In this document: in pieces, positions 32,789 through 41,621 of the stretch
Layout of the letters: each line of letters begins with the position of its first letter
How positions within the stretch are numbered: the stretch's first letter is position 1
From: Bacillota bacterium
GTDB lineage: Bacteria > Bacillota > Clostridia > Acetivibrionales > DSM-1351
Assembly (NCBI GenBank): GCA_023436485.1
Contig: JAEZIU010000246.1
Span: 1-49,580, forward strand
Length of the DNA: 49,580 nt
Direction of reading: 5' to 3'
Notes under the pieces: generated by a model
What the model was told of the DNA's origin: nothing
The model's database searches: none
The model's input: the letters and a program-made list of their open reading frames with translations, nothing else
Position numbers and translations under genes: made by a program

Positions 32789-33626
32789 TATTTGCACCCC
32801 CAAGTCTACATACGTGTATATCAGTGGATTCTTTCTCCTGTTTTTTGTACATATTTTGTCTTCTCATTGCTTCGTCAAAATCTACTTCATGTCCGTCAAA
32901 GTCAGGTCCGTCAACACATGCAAATTTTGTCTTTCCGCCAACTGTGAGCCTGCAACCTCCGCACATGCCTGTTCCGTCTATCATAACCGGGTTCATGCTC
33001 ACTAATGTCTTAATACCATATTCTCTGGTGAGGTTGCTGACAGCCTTCATCATTACTAATGGGCCTATAGCAATAACCAAATCGTACTTATTTCCGTCAT
33101 CAATCAACTGTTTTAACACATTAGTAACAAAACCCTTATTTCCGTTTGAACCGTCATCAGTTGCTACAACCAGCTTACTGCTGACCTTTTCCATTTCATC
33201 TTTAAGGATAATAAGGTCTTTATTTCTGAAGCCTGTAATTGTATGAACTTCTGCGCCAAGACCGTGAAGCTTTTTGGCTTGCGGATATGCTATGGCACTT
33301 CCAAGACCACCTCCGATAACAGCAACCTTTTTATAACCATCAAGATGTGAAGCGACTCCCAAAGGCCCTACAAAATCAAGGAGACTGTCTCCCTCATTCA
33401 TTTCAGCCAGCTCTCTTGTAGTCTTACCGACTATCTGGTATATAATTGTAACAGTACCGTTTTCCCTGTCATAATCAGCTATAGTAAGGGGTATTCTTTC
33501 TCCCCCTTCGGATATCCTCAAAATGATGAATTGTCCCGGCTCAGCCTTCTTTGCTATTAGTGGTGCGTCTATAGACATTAAAACTACTGAAGGATTCAAT
33601 ACTTGTTTTTTAACTATTTTAAACAT
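32781..33626 (-). CDS. nfnA: NAD(H)-binding FAD subunit of electron-bifurcating transhydrogenase (NfnA)
   Basis: This 281-residue protein of the ferredoxin-NADP reductase type matches NfnA/sulfide dehydrogenase subunit B. The FAD-binding segment is GERIPLTIADYDRENGTV near residues 41-58. The NAD segment is VIGGGLGSAIAYPQAKKL near 103-120. The C-terminal CGGCRLTVGGKTKFACVDGP supplies the [2Fe-2S] ligands. It is coupled to nfnB by overlap. The complex sits in the cytoplasm and balances NADH, NADPH and ferredoxin, as expected for a fermenting clostridium. Confidence 0.92.
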   Translation of the reverse strand: MFKIVKKQVLNPSVVLMSIDAPLIAKKAEPGQFIILRISEGGERIPLTIADYDRENGTVTIIYQIVGKTTRELAEMNEGDSLLDFVGPLGVASHLDGYKKVAVIGGGLGSAIAYPQAKKLHGLGAEVHTITGFRNKDLIILKDEMEKVSSKLVVATDDGSNGNKGFVTNVLKQLIDDGNKYDLVIAIGPLVMMKAVSNLTREYGIKTLVSMNPVMIDGTGMCGGCRLTVGGKTKFACVDGPDFDGHEVDFDEAMRRQNMYKKQEKESTDIHVCRLGGANNA

Positions 33627-33772
33627 TTAATTCCCCCCATTTCGATATTATGGTTCTACAACATTCTATAAGACATTCTACTTGTAATTTTATAATTATG
33701 ATGTACTAAAAGTCAACACAAACGATAGGTTTAAATAATACCATATTTATCGTAAACCCAGCCTATTGAATA

Positions 33773-34672
33773 TTATATATTTTTTGCCAGCATTTCCTCT
33801 ATTGTAATATCTGAAACACCTTCCATGATTGTATTCAATACATCTTGTTCAGTTATGGAATTTATAACGTGTAAGTCATTATCCAATACCTTTATTATAT
33901 GAAATACATTAGAATAATCCATTGATTTTACCAAATCAAGGAGCTTTACATCCTTCATAACCGCAATTTCCCTCACTGGAAAAATACCTTTTCTAACAAT
34001 AGCCGAACGTTTTAAAATGAAGTTCTTCATATTCAAGATGGCTGCCTCCTTTTTGTTTTTCTTTAATAGAAAAAGGATGTATACCCCTATTAAAATAAAA
34101 CTTCCATTGTATCTACTTCTAATTAATACCACAGTTCCGATACTTATAATCACCAACGAGAAAAACAATGAAATTAAATTTACAAGTTTGTTTGCTCGGA
34201 ACAACCCCAGCCTTCCCGATAACAGTTCCATTGCAATTCTTCCTCCGTCAAGGGGAGGAACCGGTATTAAGTTAAAAATAGCCAGCCATAAATTTATTAT
34301 TACGGCCGGCATTATTTTAAAGGTAGAGCCTCCCAACACAGGAACATCCCACACATGTACCCAATATAAGCATATTGCAATAACTATATTTACTAAAGGG
34401 CCTGCAATATATATCAGAATCTTCTGAGTTTTACTGCACTGTAAATCCTCAATAGCTGCATTAACACCCACAGGCAAAATCCGGAAGCTGCTTAGCTTGG
34501 CCCCGCACATTGTTCCAACTGCAATATGCCCCAGCTCATGGATAATAATAAACCCCAAGGTAATAGAGTATTCTTGAATAAGGTTTCCTATTATTGCCGT
34601 CAAAAAAACAGGAAGAATTAATAAATCTATCTGGATTCTTGTTCCTTTGAGCCGGAAATCAACATATGGCAA
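33773..34672 (-). CDS. spoIVFB: Stage IV sporulation intramembrane metalloprotease SpoIVFB
   Basis: This protein of about 299 residues is an S2P-type (M50) protease with six membrane helices. IIIHELGHIAVG carries the HExxH zinc site and NLIPVPPLDGGRI carries the third ligand. A C-terminal CBS-like domain (about 220-299) is present as in other SpoIVFB proteins. In Bacillus it cleaves pro-sigma-K in the mother cell after release from SpoIVFA. The start is uncertain: TTG at 34672 lies after the spoIVFA stop with GGAGG 11 bases upstream, while ATG at 34690 lies inside spoIVFA without a clear ribosome site. It is co-transcribed with spoIVFA. Confidence 0.88.
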   Translation of the reverse strand: MPYVDFRLKGTRIQIDLLILPVFLTAIIGNLIQEYSITLGFIIIHELGHIAVGTMCGAKLSSFRILPVGVNAAIEDLQCSKTQKILIYIAGPLVNIVIAICLYWVHVWDVPVLGGSTFKIMPAVIINLWLAIFNLIPVPPLDGGRIAMELLSGRLGLFRANKLVNLISLFFSLVIISIGTVVLIRSRYNGSFILIGVYILFLLKKNKKEAAILNMKNFILKRSAIVRKGIFPVREIAVMKDVKLLDLVKSMDYSNVFHIIKVLDNDLHVINSITEQDVLNTIMEGVSDITIEEMLAKNI

Positions 34673-34676
34673 AATG

Positions 34677-35570
34677 CTAATTACCTCCATTAATAAGCTC
34701 AAAGAGCTTTCCAGGGTCAATCAATTTGTTATCCTTGCATATTTCAAAATGTAAATTTGAACTTGACTCATCCTCCGAGTTACCAACCTTTGCAATTACA
34801 TCACCTTGATTAACCTTTTGTCCTACTTTTGCAACAAGAATCGAACAAAACCCATAAAGAGTCGTTATACCGTCGTTATGTTTTATCTTCACATACTTAC
34901 CATATTGAGGATTTGAGCCCACCTCAGTAACCTCTCCTGCTAATGCTGCTTTAATAGATGTTCCCATATTTGCTTCAATATCAATGCCTGAATGGAATTG
35001 AGGATTTCCGCTTAGTGGGGCGGTCCTTGTTCCAAAGGGTGAATTTATTTCTCCTTTTATAGGCACGATAAATGAATACTTATCTGCAACACTCTTTATT
35101 TCAATATCATCCAGTACCTGCCTGTCACCTTCTATTACTGATTTACTATCTGTTGAAGTGGAACTGCTGCTTGCACCGGATGCCGGATTAACGCCATCAC
35201 CTGAATCTGTTTTATCTATAACTGCTGACGTCTGAATATCATTGCCATCCAGGCTCTTTCCTTCGCCTGCCAATTTTTCAAGCTTACCGTTTGTTTGCGG
35301 CAGTTTTACACCTAGTGTAGTAGCAGCACTCATAATATATTTATTTACATCATAGTTTACAGTGGTAATTTCCTTAACCTTTGAAATAAACGCATCGGTT
35401 GCAGGTGTATTTGCTGCCTTGCACAAGGCTATAGCAGATAGAAAAACCACTACAACCAGCATTTTTGCTGCTGCAATTGTGGACATGAAGTCATTGTTTG
35501 TATTTCTTCTGTTTCTCCGGGGAGTACCGGTTGGTCGGGAGTATTTCGGTCTTTCAATAATTTCGTCCAT
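34677..35570 (-). CDS. spoIVFA: SpoIVFA-like M23 domain protein, regulator of SpoIVFB
   Basis: This 297-residue protein has a basic, disordered N-terminus (RPTGTPRRNRRNTNN) and a single membrane helix at about 28-47. A low-complexity linker rich in S/T (about 120-140) follows, and then a LytM/M23 domain (about 165-297). The M23 site keeps HSGID but has N-L-H-F instead of H-x-H, so a ligand is lost and enzyme activity is unlikely, consistent with a structural inhibitor of SpoIVFB. The ATG at 35570 follows AAAGGGTG; an in-frame GTG at 35579 overlaps it. The terminator upstream isolates this pair from the min operon. Confidence 0.85.
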   Translation of the reverse strand: MDEIIERPKYSRPTGTPRRNRRNTNNDFMSTIAAAKMLVVVVFLSAIALCKAANTPATDAFISKVKEITTVNYDVNKYIMSAATTLGVKLPQTNGKLEKLAGEGKSLDGNDIQTSAVIDKTDSGDGVNPASGASSSSTSTDSKSVIEGDRQVLDDIEIKSVADKYSFIVPIKGEINSPFGTRTAPLSGNPQFHSGIDIEANMGTSIKAALAGEVTEVGSNPQYGKYVKIKHNDGITTLYGFCSILVAKVGQKVNQGDVIAKVGNSEDESSSNLHFEICKDNKLIDPGKLFELINGGN

Positions 35571-35661
35571 TACTTTCACCCTTTCTTTAGCTGATTATTG
35601 ATTATATAAATTATATTTATCAATTTAAAGGAATATTCCTGATAGAAGTTTTATAGTCAAC

Positions 35662-35695
35662 AAAAAAAGATACCCGAATACTGGATATCTTTTTT
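35662..35695 (-). terminator. Terminator at the end of the mre-min operon
   Basis: On the minus strand GATATCC-AGTATTC-GGGTATC (one G-U pair) is followed by seven T. It lies 24 bases past the MgsA-like gene and just before the spoIVFA promoter region. Confidence 0.85.
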
Positions 35696-35718
35696 ATAAA
35701 TTCTGTTTTCAAGTTTTC

Positions 35719-36111
35719 CTAGTCCTGCCTTAACAATTCCCTCCACGCAAGGTCTCCACGCTCAAGACCCTTTATAAGGACCTCTGCAGACGCTATATTG
35801 GTGGCAAAAGGGATATTATTTACATCACAATGCTTGAATAACAGGTAATTATTAGGGCCCTCTTCAATATTTGCATCCCTAAAATAAATGAGTAAATCAA
35901 TTTCATCACAAGCAATCCTGGCTGATAGCTGCTGTGCACCCAGACTGCCGTATGCAAGAAGATTGACATTTAACCCTGTGGCTTTATTGATCATAATACC
36001 TGTAGATCGTGTCGCTATTATATGATGTTCATGAAGAATTGACTTGTAAGCTATGCAAAAGCTTGACATTAATTCTTTTTTGTTATCATGAGCTATAAAT
36101 GCTATATTCAT
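35719..36111 (-). CDS. MgsA-like protein lacking key catalytic residues
   Basis: This 130-residue protein aligns along its length with methylglyoxal synthase (start MNIAFIAHDNKKELM, ATGLNVN, IPFATNIASAEVLI). The catalytic aspartate of the LGGDQQ loop is gone (here LG-AQQ, with one residue deleted). The PHD/PHE histidine segment is missing, and the phosphate loop ATGTTG reads ATRSTG. It keeps the early H-D pair. It is therefore probably not a working methylglyoxal synthase and may be a binding or regulatory descendant. It is the last gene of the min block, 25 bases after minE, and ends at a terminator. Confidence 0.75.
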   Translation of the reverse strand: MNIAFIAHDNKKELMSSFCIAYKSILHEHHIIATRSTGIMINKATGLNVNLLAYGSLGAQQLSARIACDEIDLLIYFRDANIEEGPNNYLLFKHCDVNNIPFATNIASAEVLIKGLERGDLAWRELLRQD

Positions 36112-36135
36112 CTAACCAATCACTTGCCTTTGAGT

Positions 36136-36420
36136 TTATTTACCTGCATTTTTTACGTTTTTAATTGGTATGTTTGCAACAAGAGCCGGAACCACCCTGT
36201 CACCTTCTTCACTTTTGGTTCTGGTTAACTGTATATCAAGTGCACTCTCATCAATTTCCATATAATGTTGTATCACCTTGATTATTTCACCTTTAACCAT
36301 TTCTAAAAATTCAGGAGAAACGTTAGCTCTGTCATGAATCAACACCAACTGAAGCCTTTCTTTGGCTACATCCTTAGACGGCTTGGATCTGCCAAAGATT
36401 TTAGAGAAATCTATCAGCAT
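36136..36420 (-). CDS. minE: Cell division topological specificity factor MinE
   Basis: In this 94-residue protein the N-terminal MinD-contact helix region includes KDVAKERLQLVLIHDRANVS (residues 18-37). The C-terminal topological specificity domain has an I.VI.HY.EID.. pattern. It stimulates MinD ATPase and drives the oscillation of MinCD. It lies 15 bases after minD. Finding a MinE together with MinCD in a spore former fits clostridia, which often use the oscillating system instead of DivIVA alone. Confidence 0.93.
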   Translation of the reverse strand: MLIDFSKIFGRSKPSKDVAKERLQLVLIHDRANVSPEFLEMVKGEIIKVIQHYMEIDESALDIQLTRTKSEEGDRVVPALVANIPIKNVKNAGK

Positions 36421-36434
36421 ACTACTAACCCTCC

Positions 36435-37235
36435 TTATGTATTTTTAAATCCCAGTAATTTTTTGAATTTATTTAAAAATCCTTCATCGGTTTCAAGATT
36501 CATAATGGGTACATCTTCACCTTGTATTCTTCTGGTTACATTTCTGTAGGCTTGTCCGGCAAGTGATTTGTCATCAGTTACCGCCGGCTCACCTTTGTTT
36601 GTAGACACAACAATCTTTTCATCATCAGGAACAACACCTATCAGGTCAATGGCAAGTATATCAATGATATCGTCAATAGTCATCATGTCTCCACGCTTAA
36701 CCATATCAATTCTTACCCTGTTTATCAAAAGCTTTGGATTTCTCAGTTCGTTTGCTTCAAGTAAACCGACAATACGGTCAGCATCCCTTACTGCGGAAAC
36801 CTCCGGTGTTGTTACTACTATTGCCCTGTTGGCTCCGGCAATAGCGTTTTTAAAACCTTGCTCTATACCAGCCGGACAATCTATTATTATGTAATCAAAT
36901 TCACTTTTTAATTCATTAACAAGATTTATCATCTGCTCAGGTGTTACCGCAGACTTATCTCTTGTCTGTGCTGCGGGGAGAAGATACAAACCTTCATACC
37001 TTTTATCCTTAATCAGAGCCTGCTTAACTCTGCAAACTCCTTCAATGACATCAACCAAATCGTACACTATTCTATTTTCCAAGCCCATTACAACATCCAA
37101 GTTTCTGAGTCCTATATCAGTATCTATAAGTACTACCTTTTTACCTGCCAGTGCCAGGCCGGTACCAATATTGGCAGTTGTTGTAGTTTTACCTACACCA
37201 CCCTTGCCGGATGTAATTACAATTACCTCGCCCAT
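36435..37235 (-). CDS. minD: Septum site-determining ATPase MinD
   Basis: This 266-residue deviant Walker A ATPase has GKGGVGKTTTTANIGTGLAL at residues 10-29. Switch region VLIDTDIGLRNLDVVMG lies near 35-51 and DCPAGIEQGFKNAI near 118-131. The C-terminal amphipathic membrane helix is GFLNKFKKLLGFK. It binds membrane in the ATP form, recruits MinC, and is released by MinE. It is in the minC-minD-minE order on the minus strand. Confidence 0.96.
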   Translation of the reverse strand: MGEVIVITSGKGGVGKTTTTANIGTGLALAGKKVVLIDTDIGLRNLDVVMGLENRIVYDLVDVIEGVCRVKQALIKDKRYEGLYLLPAAQTRDKSAVTPEQMINLVNELKSEFDYIIIDCPAGIEQGFKNAIAGANRAIVVTTPEVSAVRDADRIVGLLEANELRNPKLLINRVRIDMVKRGDMMTIDDIIDILAIDLIGVVPDDEKIVVSTNKGEPAVTDDKSLAGQAYRNVTRRIQGEDVPIMNLETDEGFLNKFKKLLGFKNT

Positions 37236-37360
37236 ACAGCATTGCCTCCAAGTCTATGAAGAAAGTATATTTAAAAAAAGAGAATTTTTTCAAACTTATA
37301 CACATTAAACTATATATATGTTTTTTCAATTTGTCAATATTGCTGTCCTTTTGAACCGGG

Positions 37361-38050
37361 CTATCTGGCTGGTAAAAAACGTTCTACATACAACGTATCA
37401 TCCTTTATGTATGCCAGTTCAGGAATAGGATTCCCAGCTCCTCCTTTTTCATCAGGAGAACGTGTTATTATATCTGCTATCCTCAGCTGTGTGGGATTTA
37501 AACCCAAGGCTGCCACTATTGCTTCCTTGTTACCGTCCCTGCCCGCATGAACAACACCTCTGAGTAAGCCCATTACAACTATGTTCCCGGTAGCCTCAAT
37601 TACTGCACCTGGATTCACATCACCAAGTATTACCAGATTTCCGTCAAAGTTGACCAATTGTCCTGAACGGACAGTCCCTCGGTAAAACTTTGTCTGTCCT
37701 TCTTCTATTCCTTTAAAGAACATATACTTTTTTATCTGATTCTTTCTTTCTGCTGGCTTGTCCGGAGATACATTATTTGATATAGTCTGCACCTGGTCCG
37801 TACCCTCTTCAAATGACTCTATCCTGGCTCCGCTTTCTCTAACAAGTATTTCCAACAACTGAGATTTTTCCTGTTCATTCAGGCTTCTGCCTTTATACTT
37901 TACTGCCAGCTTAGCACCTCTGAAGAATTTACCTGCTGAATTTACTTTGTCTCTCATACACTGTACAATTTCACTAAATTCCGGCTCGTTCTTTAAAATG
38001 ATTGTCAATCCGTTTACAGTCCCTTTAAAAGTTACTGAACTTTCATCCAT
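37361..38050 (-). CDS. minC: Septum site-determining protein MinC
   Basis: This 229-residue protein is an FtsZ polymerisation inhibitor. The N-terminal domain (about 1-100) is separated by a linker from the C-terminal beta-helix (about 120-220), which shows the family sequence YRGTVRSGQLVNFDGNLVIL and GAVIEATGNIVVMG. The ATG at 38050 lies eight bases after GGAGG, while a GTG at 38065 overlaps that ribosome site. It follows the PBP2 gene by 41 bases and precedes minD by 125 bases in the same direction. Confidence 0.93.
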   Translation of the reverse strand: MDESSVTFKGTVNGLTIILKNEPEFSEIVQCMRDKVNSAGKFFRGAKLAVKYKGRSLNEQEKSQLLEILVRESGARIESFEEGTDQVQTISNNVSPDKPAERKNQIKKYMFFKGIEEGQTKFYRGTVRSGQLVNFDGNLVILGDVNPGAVIEATGNIVVMGLLRGVVHAGRDGNKEAIVAALGLNPTQLRIADIITRSPDEKGGAGNPIPELAYIKDDTLYVERFLPAR

Positions 38051-38091
38051 ACTTTTAACCTCCACCTGCCTTACCCTGCGGCATAAATACT

Positions 38092-40191
38092 TTACTTGGT
38101 CAATTGAACTATATCTGCTTTAACAGTATAATCCTTATTGCCTGTTCCGTTTGAATCAAAGTAATATTTAAGTATATCCTTTGCAATAGGTGCCGTGTAA
38201 GCACCAAATATACCTCTTTCAACCACTACGGCTACGGCAATCTGAGGCTTGTCGGCCGGTGCGTAGCATATAAACAATGCATTTGAGGACTGAGTTGCTT
38301 CCCTTCCCGTTTCCGCAGTACCTGTTTTTCCTGCAACCCTTACAGGTTTTAAGTCCTTGAATTTATCGGCAGCAGTTCCATCTGTGGCATTGGCAACCGC
38401 AATCATGCCCTCCTGAATTGCTTTCATATTTTCCTTCTTAACCGGAATTATTTCATATTCCGGCTTTGTTTCAGTTACGATGGAGCCATCATACTTTACA
38501 ACCCTCTTTATAATGTGAGGTTTTAAATGCTTGCCTCCATTTGCAATAGTAGCAGCATAGTTTGCAAGCTGTATTGGGGTGAAACTGTTATACATCTGCC
38601 CTATTGATGTTTGTGCTGTGTCGGCAGCAGTCCAGGGATACGGCTCTACTTTCTTTTTATAATCCCTTGAGGAAATAATCCCCTTACTTTCTCCCAGCAG
38701 GTCGATTCCTGTTTTTTGGCCTAGACCAAACCTTTTTGCCCATTTAACTATATTATCAATTCCAACTTTATTGCCAAGATTGTAGAAGTAAGGATTCGAC
38801 GACTTTTGTATTGCCGTTATAAGATTAACAGTTCCAAGACCGGCGCGGTACTGGCTATACTCAATGGACTTTAGCATCAAACCGTCAAATGTCTCGTATC
38901 CTTTATCAAAATATGTTGAGTATGGGGTTGTCTTTCCTTCCTCTAATGCGGCAATTCCAACCAAGGGCTTAAATGTTGAACCGGGTGTATAACTTCCGGC
39001 AATAGCCCTGTTATACTCCGAAGTAGTTGTATTTTTGGGGTCCCCCAAAGCTGCTTTTGCTTTTTGGGCAGCCTTGTCGTCAGAGTCTGCAATGAATATG
39101 GACGGGTCGTAACTTGGATAACTTGCCAACGCAAGTACTTCTCCGGTATTCACATCTATTGCAACTGCTGCCCCTGCAAATGCATCGTGACGATTTTTTC
39201 TATCACTGGACTGTCTTATAATCTTTATATTATTCGCAAGAGAATCCATTGCTACCTTCTGAAGTCCCATGTCAATAGTCAAAACAACATCGCTACCGGG
39301 CTTAACTGCTTCTTCACTAACTGTTTTGGGCTTTCCGTTATCATCTACTTCAACACGCCTGTAACCGTTAGCGCCTCTAAGATATCCTTCTGTAGTAAGC
39401 TCTACTCCTGACTTACCTATAATATCCGTCATTTTATAGCCTTCATCGCTGCGTTTAGCCAGTTCTTCTGCATCTATAGGCCCTACGTGGCCAATTAACT
39501 GTCCTGCATACTTGGCATCAACATATTTCCTATTGGGAACACTCTCTACAATTATTCCCGGAAATTCATCGCTCCGTTCTTCCAACTCAGCAATTGTCTT
39601 TGTACTGATTGAATCTGCAAGGACAGGATCCATTGAAATCCCTTGAAATCTCAGTGTCATAATATCATAAGCATCCTTTTCGGAGTACTTGTCATCAACC
39701 TTGAACACCATATCCTTGACATATTCATATATTTCTTCAGGTGTAGACTCCTGATCAAAGCCCTTGAATTCATAGCCTGTCATAATTTTGAGGGTTTTTC
39801 TTCTGTTTTCATTATTTTTCAGCATGGACCCAAAACCTACCGGGTAGGTCAGATACTTTGAGAAAGTTTTGTTGTACGAGTCTCCATTCTTCTCAAGAAT
39901 CTTTAAAATCTTAAACATCATTTCATTAAGTTTTTTTGGTCCCAACCCGGTATCCATCAATAAAACGGAATAACTTGTTGAATTAACAGCCACAGGAACA
40001 CCATACCTGTCAAGAATATTCCCACGGTCAGCCAAAATGGTTGTTGACCTCATTATTTTATTTTGGGACTGGGTATAATAGTTTTCACCCTGAACCAGTT
40101 GCATATTGGCCAGCTGGTAAACAATTACAGAAAACATCAGGACTATAGCTATTCCCACAATAGTATATCTATCTTTAAAAAACTGTTTCAT
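38092..40191 (-). CDS. mrdA: Penicillin-binding protein 2 (class B, elongation transpeptidase)
   Basis: This 699-residue protein has an N-terminal membrane anchor (about 11-30) and a pedestal with RGNILDRYG near residue 55. In the transpeptidase domain STFK (the S-x-x-K nucleophile) lies around 405, SSNPYFYNLG (SxN) around 465 and GKTGTAET (KTG) around 622. It cross-links peptidoglycan during lateral growth and works with MreBCD, whose genes lie just upstream. The domain order and the length agree with clostridial PBP2. Confidence 0.95.
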   Translation of the reverse strand: MKQFFKDRYTIVGIAIVLMFSVIVYQLANMQLVQGENYYTQSQNKIMRSTTILADRGNILDRYGVPVAVNSTSYSVLLMDTGLGPKKLNEMMFKILKILEKNGDSYNKTFSKYLTYPVGFGSMLKNNENRRKTLKIMTGYEFKGFDQESTPEEIYEYVKDMVFKVDDKYSEKDAYDIMTLRFQGISMDPVLADSISTKTIAELEERSDEFPGIIVESVPNRKYVDAKYAGQLIGHVGPIDAEELAKRSDEGYKMTDIIGKSGVELTTEGYLRGANGYRRVEVDDNGKPKTVSEEAVKPGSDVVLTIDMGLQKVAMDSLANNIKIIRQSSDRKNRHDAFAGAAVAIDVNTGEVLALASYPSYDPSIFIADSDDKAAQKAKAALGDPKNTTTSEYNRAIAGSYTPGSTFKPLVGIAALEEGKTTPYSTYFDKGYETFDGLMLKSIEYSQYRAGLGTVNLITAIQKSSNPYFYNLGNKVGIDNIVKWAKRFGLGQKTGIDLLGESKGIISSRDYKKKVEPYPWTAADTAQTSIGQMYNSFTPIQLANYAATIANGGKHLKPHIIKRVVKYDGSIVTETKPEYEIIPVKKENMKAIQEGMIAVANATDGTAADKFKDLKPVRVAGKTGTAETGREATQSSNALFICYAPADKPQIAVAVVVERGIFGAYTAPIAKDILKYYFDSNGTGNKDYTVKADIVQLTK

Positions 40192-40210
40192 TTAAACCTC
40201 TAACCCTCAT

Positions 40211-40723
40211 TTAATACCTGGTTTTTTCCTCAACCTCTACAAATTTTCTGTCCAACAATATAATAATTACAAATATAACGATACCCAAAACGCAATTTAC
40301 CAGTGATTCCGGTAAAATTACAGCTTTGAGTGTTTCAAAAAATTCAATTTTTAGTCCAAGCAAGTAGGATGCAAATATAATAGCGGACTCGAAAATATAT
40401 GTAGATAAAAAAGTACAAAAAGCCATTACAAATATATTTTCCTTGAAAAGCCTTTTGTTTATATTACCCAATACAAGCCCGAGGAGCATACCCACAAGAG
40501 CATGATATCCCAAGGCAACACCTATTACAGCATCCATACACAACCCCGCTGAAAAGCCAACAACTGCACCATCCGTCTTGCCTTTCAGAAGTGAAATGCT
40601 AACTATTAAAATAATCACAAGATTCGGAGATACTCCGAAAATTGCGAAATTATTCAGCAATGTAACCTGTGCAGTTACAAATATGAATATAAGTATAGCA
40701 TATAAGATTACTTTGTTTCTCAT
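40211..40723 (-). CDS. mreD: Rod-shape-determining protein MreD
   Basis: This 170-residue membrane protein has five or six helices. The pattern PNLVIILIVSISLLKGKTDG near the second helix is typical of MreD. Its start overlaps the mreC stop by four bases (ATGA), so translation is coupled. It is part of the elongasome with MreB, MreC and PBP2. Confidence 0.92.
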   Translation of the reverse strand: MRNKVILYAILIFIFVTAQVTLLNNFAIFGVSPNLVIILIVSISLLKGKTDGAVVGFSAGLCMDAVIGVALGYHALVGMLLGLVLGNINKRLFKENIFVMAFCTFLSTYIFESAIIFASYLLGLKIEFFETLKAVILPESLVNCVLGIVIFVIIILLDRKFVEVEEKTRY

Positions 40724-41580
40724 TTGTCTTCATTTTCCATTTCTGACTTTGATTGTGCTTCTTTATTTCTGAGTATTACCACCTGATTTAGCGTTTTTAA
40801 GTCGGCTGCAGGCTGAATAATTGCATATCTGTCAAGATCGCTTTCACCCGCTCGTATTTCCTTGACTGTTCCTATGGTAATTCCTTTAGGGTAAATACCC
40901 CCAATTCCGGATGTTTCAATTACATCTCCCTGAATCAGGTCAAGATCTGCGGGAATATATTCAAGTTTGCATAAGCCTTCCTTTTCCAGCTTGATATCTC
41001 CCTTTACAACAACATAGTCACCACTTTTTGCAACAATGGCACTTACAGAGCTGCCATCTTCAATGACACTTATGATTTTGGAAGAAAAGGGCTGAGCAGA
41101 CACTACTTTTCCTACCAGTCCCTTGCTGGTTATAACCGGCATATTATAATCAATCCCGTTAGCAGAACCTTTATCCGTTAAAAATATATTAAACATATTT
41201 CCGCCATCTCGAGCTATTATATTTGCACCAACAAAATCAGCGTCTGCCAGCTGATCTTTCAGATCAAAAACCTTACGCAAATCTTCGTTTTCTCTTTTAA
41301 GACGTAAATACTCAGTTCTTTCATTACTTAACTTATCAATTTTTTCTCTTAACTCCTTGTTTTCAGCTTGCAGCTTTTGAACATTGTCAAAAAGATTTAT
41401 ACCATCCTCAACCTTCTGTCCTGTATACGAAAATGCTTTTTCAACAGATGTAAAGGGTACTGAAATCAAGTTTCCTATCCAATTTATATTACTTGCCGGA
41501 TTTACGGTCAAGCCTATACACACAATAAGAATTAATATTATTATTGTAACTACTAACGCCCTACTTTTAAAATACTTCAA
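40720..41580 (-). CDS. mreC: Rod-shape-determining protein MreC
   Basis: This 286-residue protein has one N-terminal helix (about 9-28) and a coiled coil (about 65-105, KLQAENKELREKIDKL). The extracytoplasmic beta domain follows, with the VVSAQPFSSKIISVIEDGSS and GVIETSGIGGIYPKGITIG motifs in family form. The start is TTG at 41580 with GAGGAG nine bases upstream. It connects the MreB filament with wall synthases. Confidence 0.94.
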   Translation of the reverse strand: MKYFKSRALVVTIIILILIVCIGLTVNPASNINWIGNLISVPFTSVEKAFSYTGQKVEDGINLFDNVQKLQAENKELREKIDKLSNERTEYLRLKRENEDLRKVFDLKDQLADADFVGANIIARDGGNMFNIFLTDKGSANGIDYNMPVITSKGLVGKVVSAQPFSSKIISVIEDGSSVSAIVAKSGDYVVVKGDIKLEKEGLCKLEYIPADLDLIQGDVIETSGIGGIYPKGITIGTVKEIRAGESDLDRYAIIQPAADLKTLNQVVILRNKEAQSKSEMENEDK

Positions 41581-41621
41581 GGAATACTTCTCCTCTCTAA
41601 CCCACCTATCAAAGCTTTAGA

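Noticed and set aside
34677..34690. ATG at 34690 as the start of spoIVFB
   Set aside because: It lies inside spoIVFA without a clear ribosome site; TTG at 34672 follows GGAGG, although the spacing is long and the choice stays open.
38943..39134. Short minus-strand frame inside the PBP2 gene
   Set aside because: PBP2 homology is continuous through this region, so the frame is a shadow.
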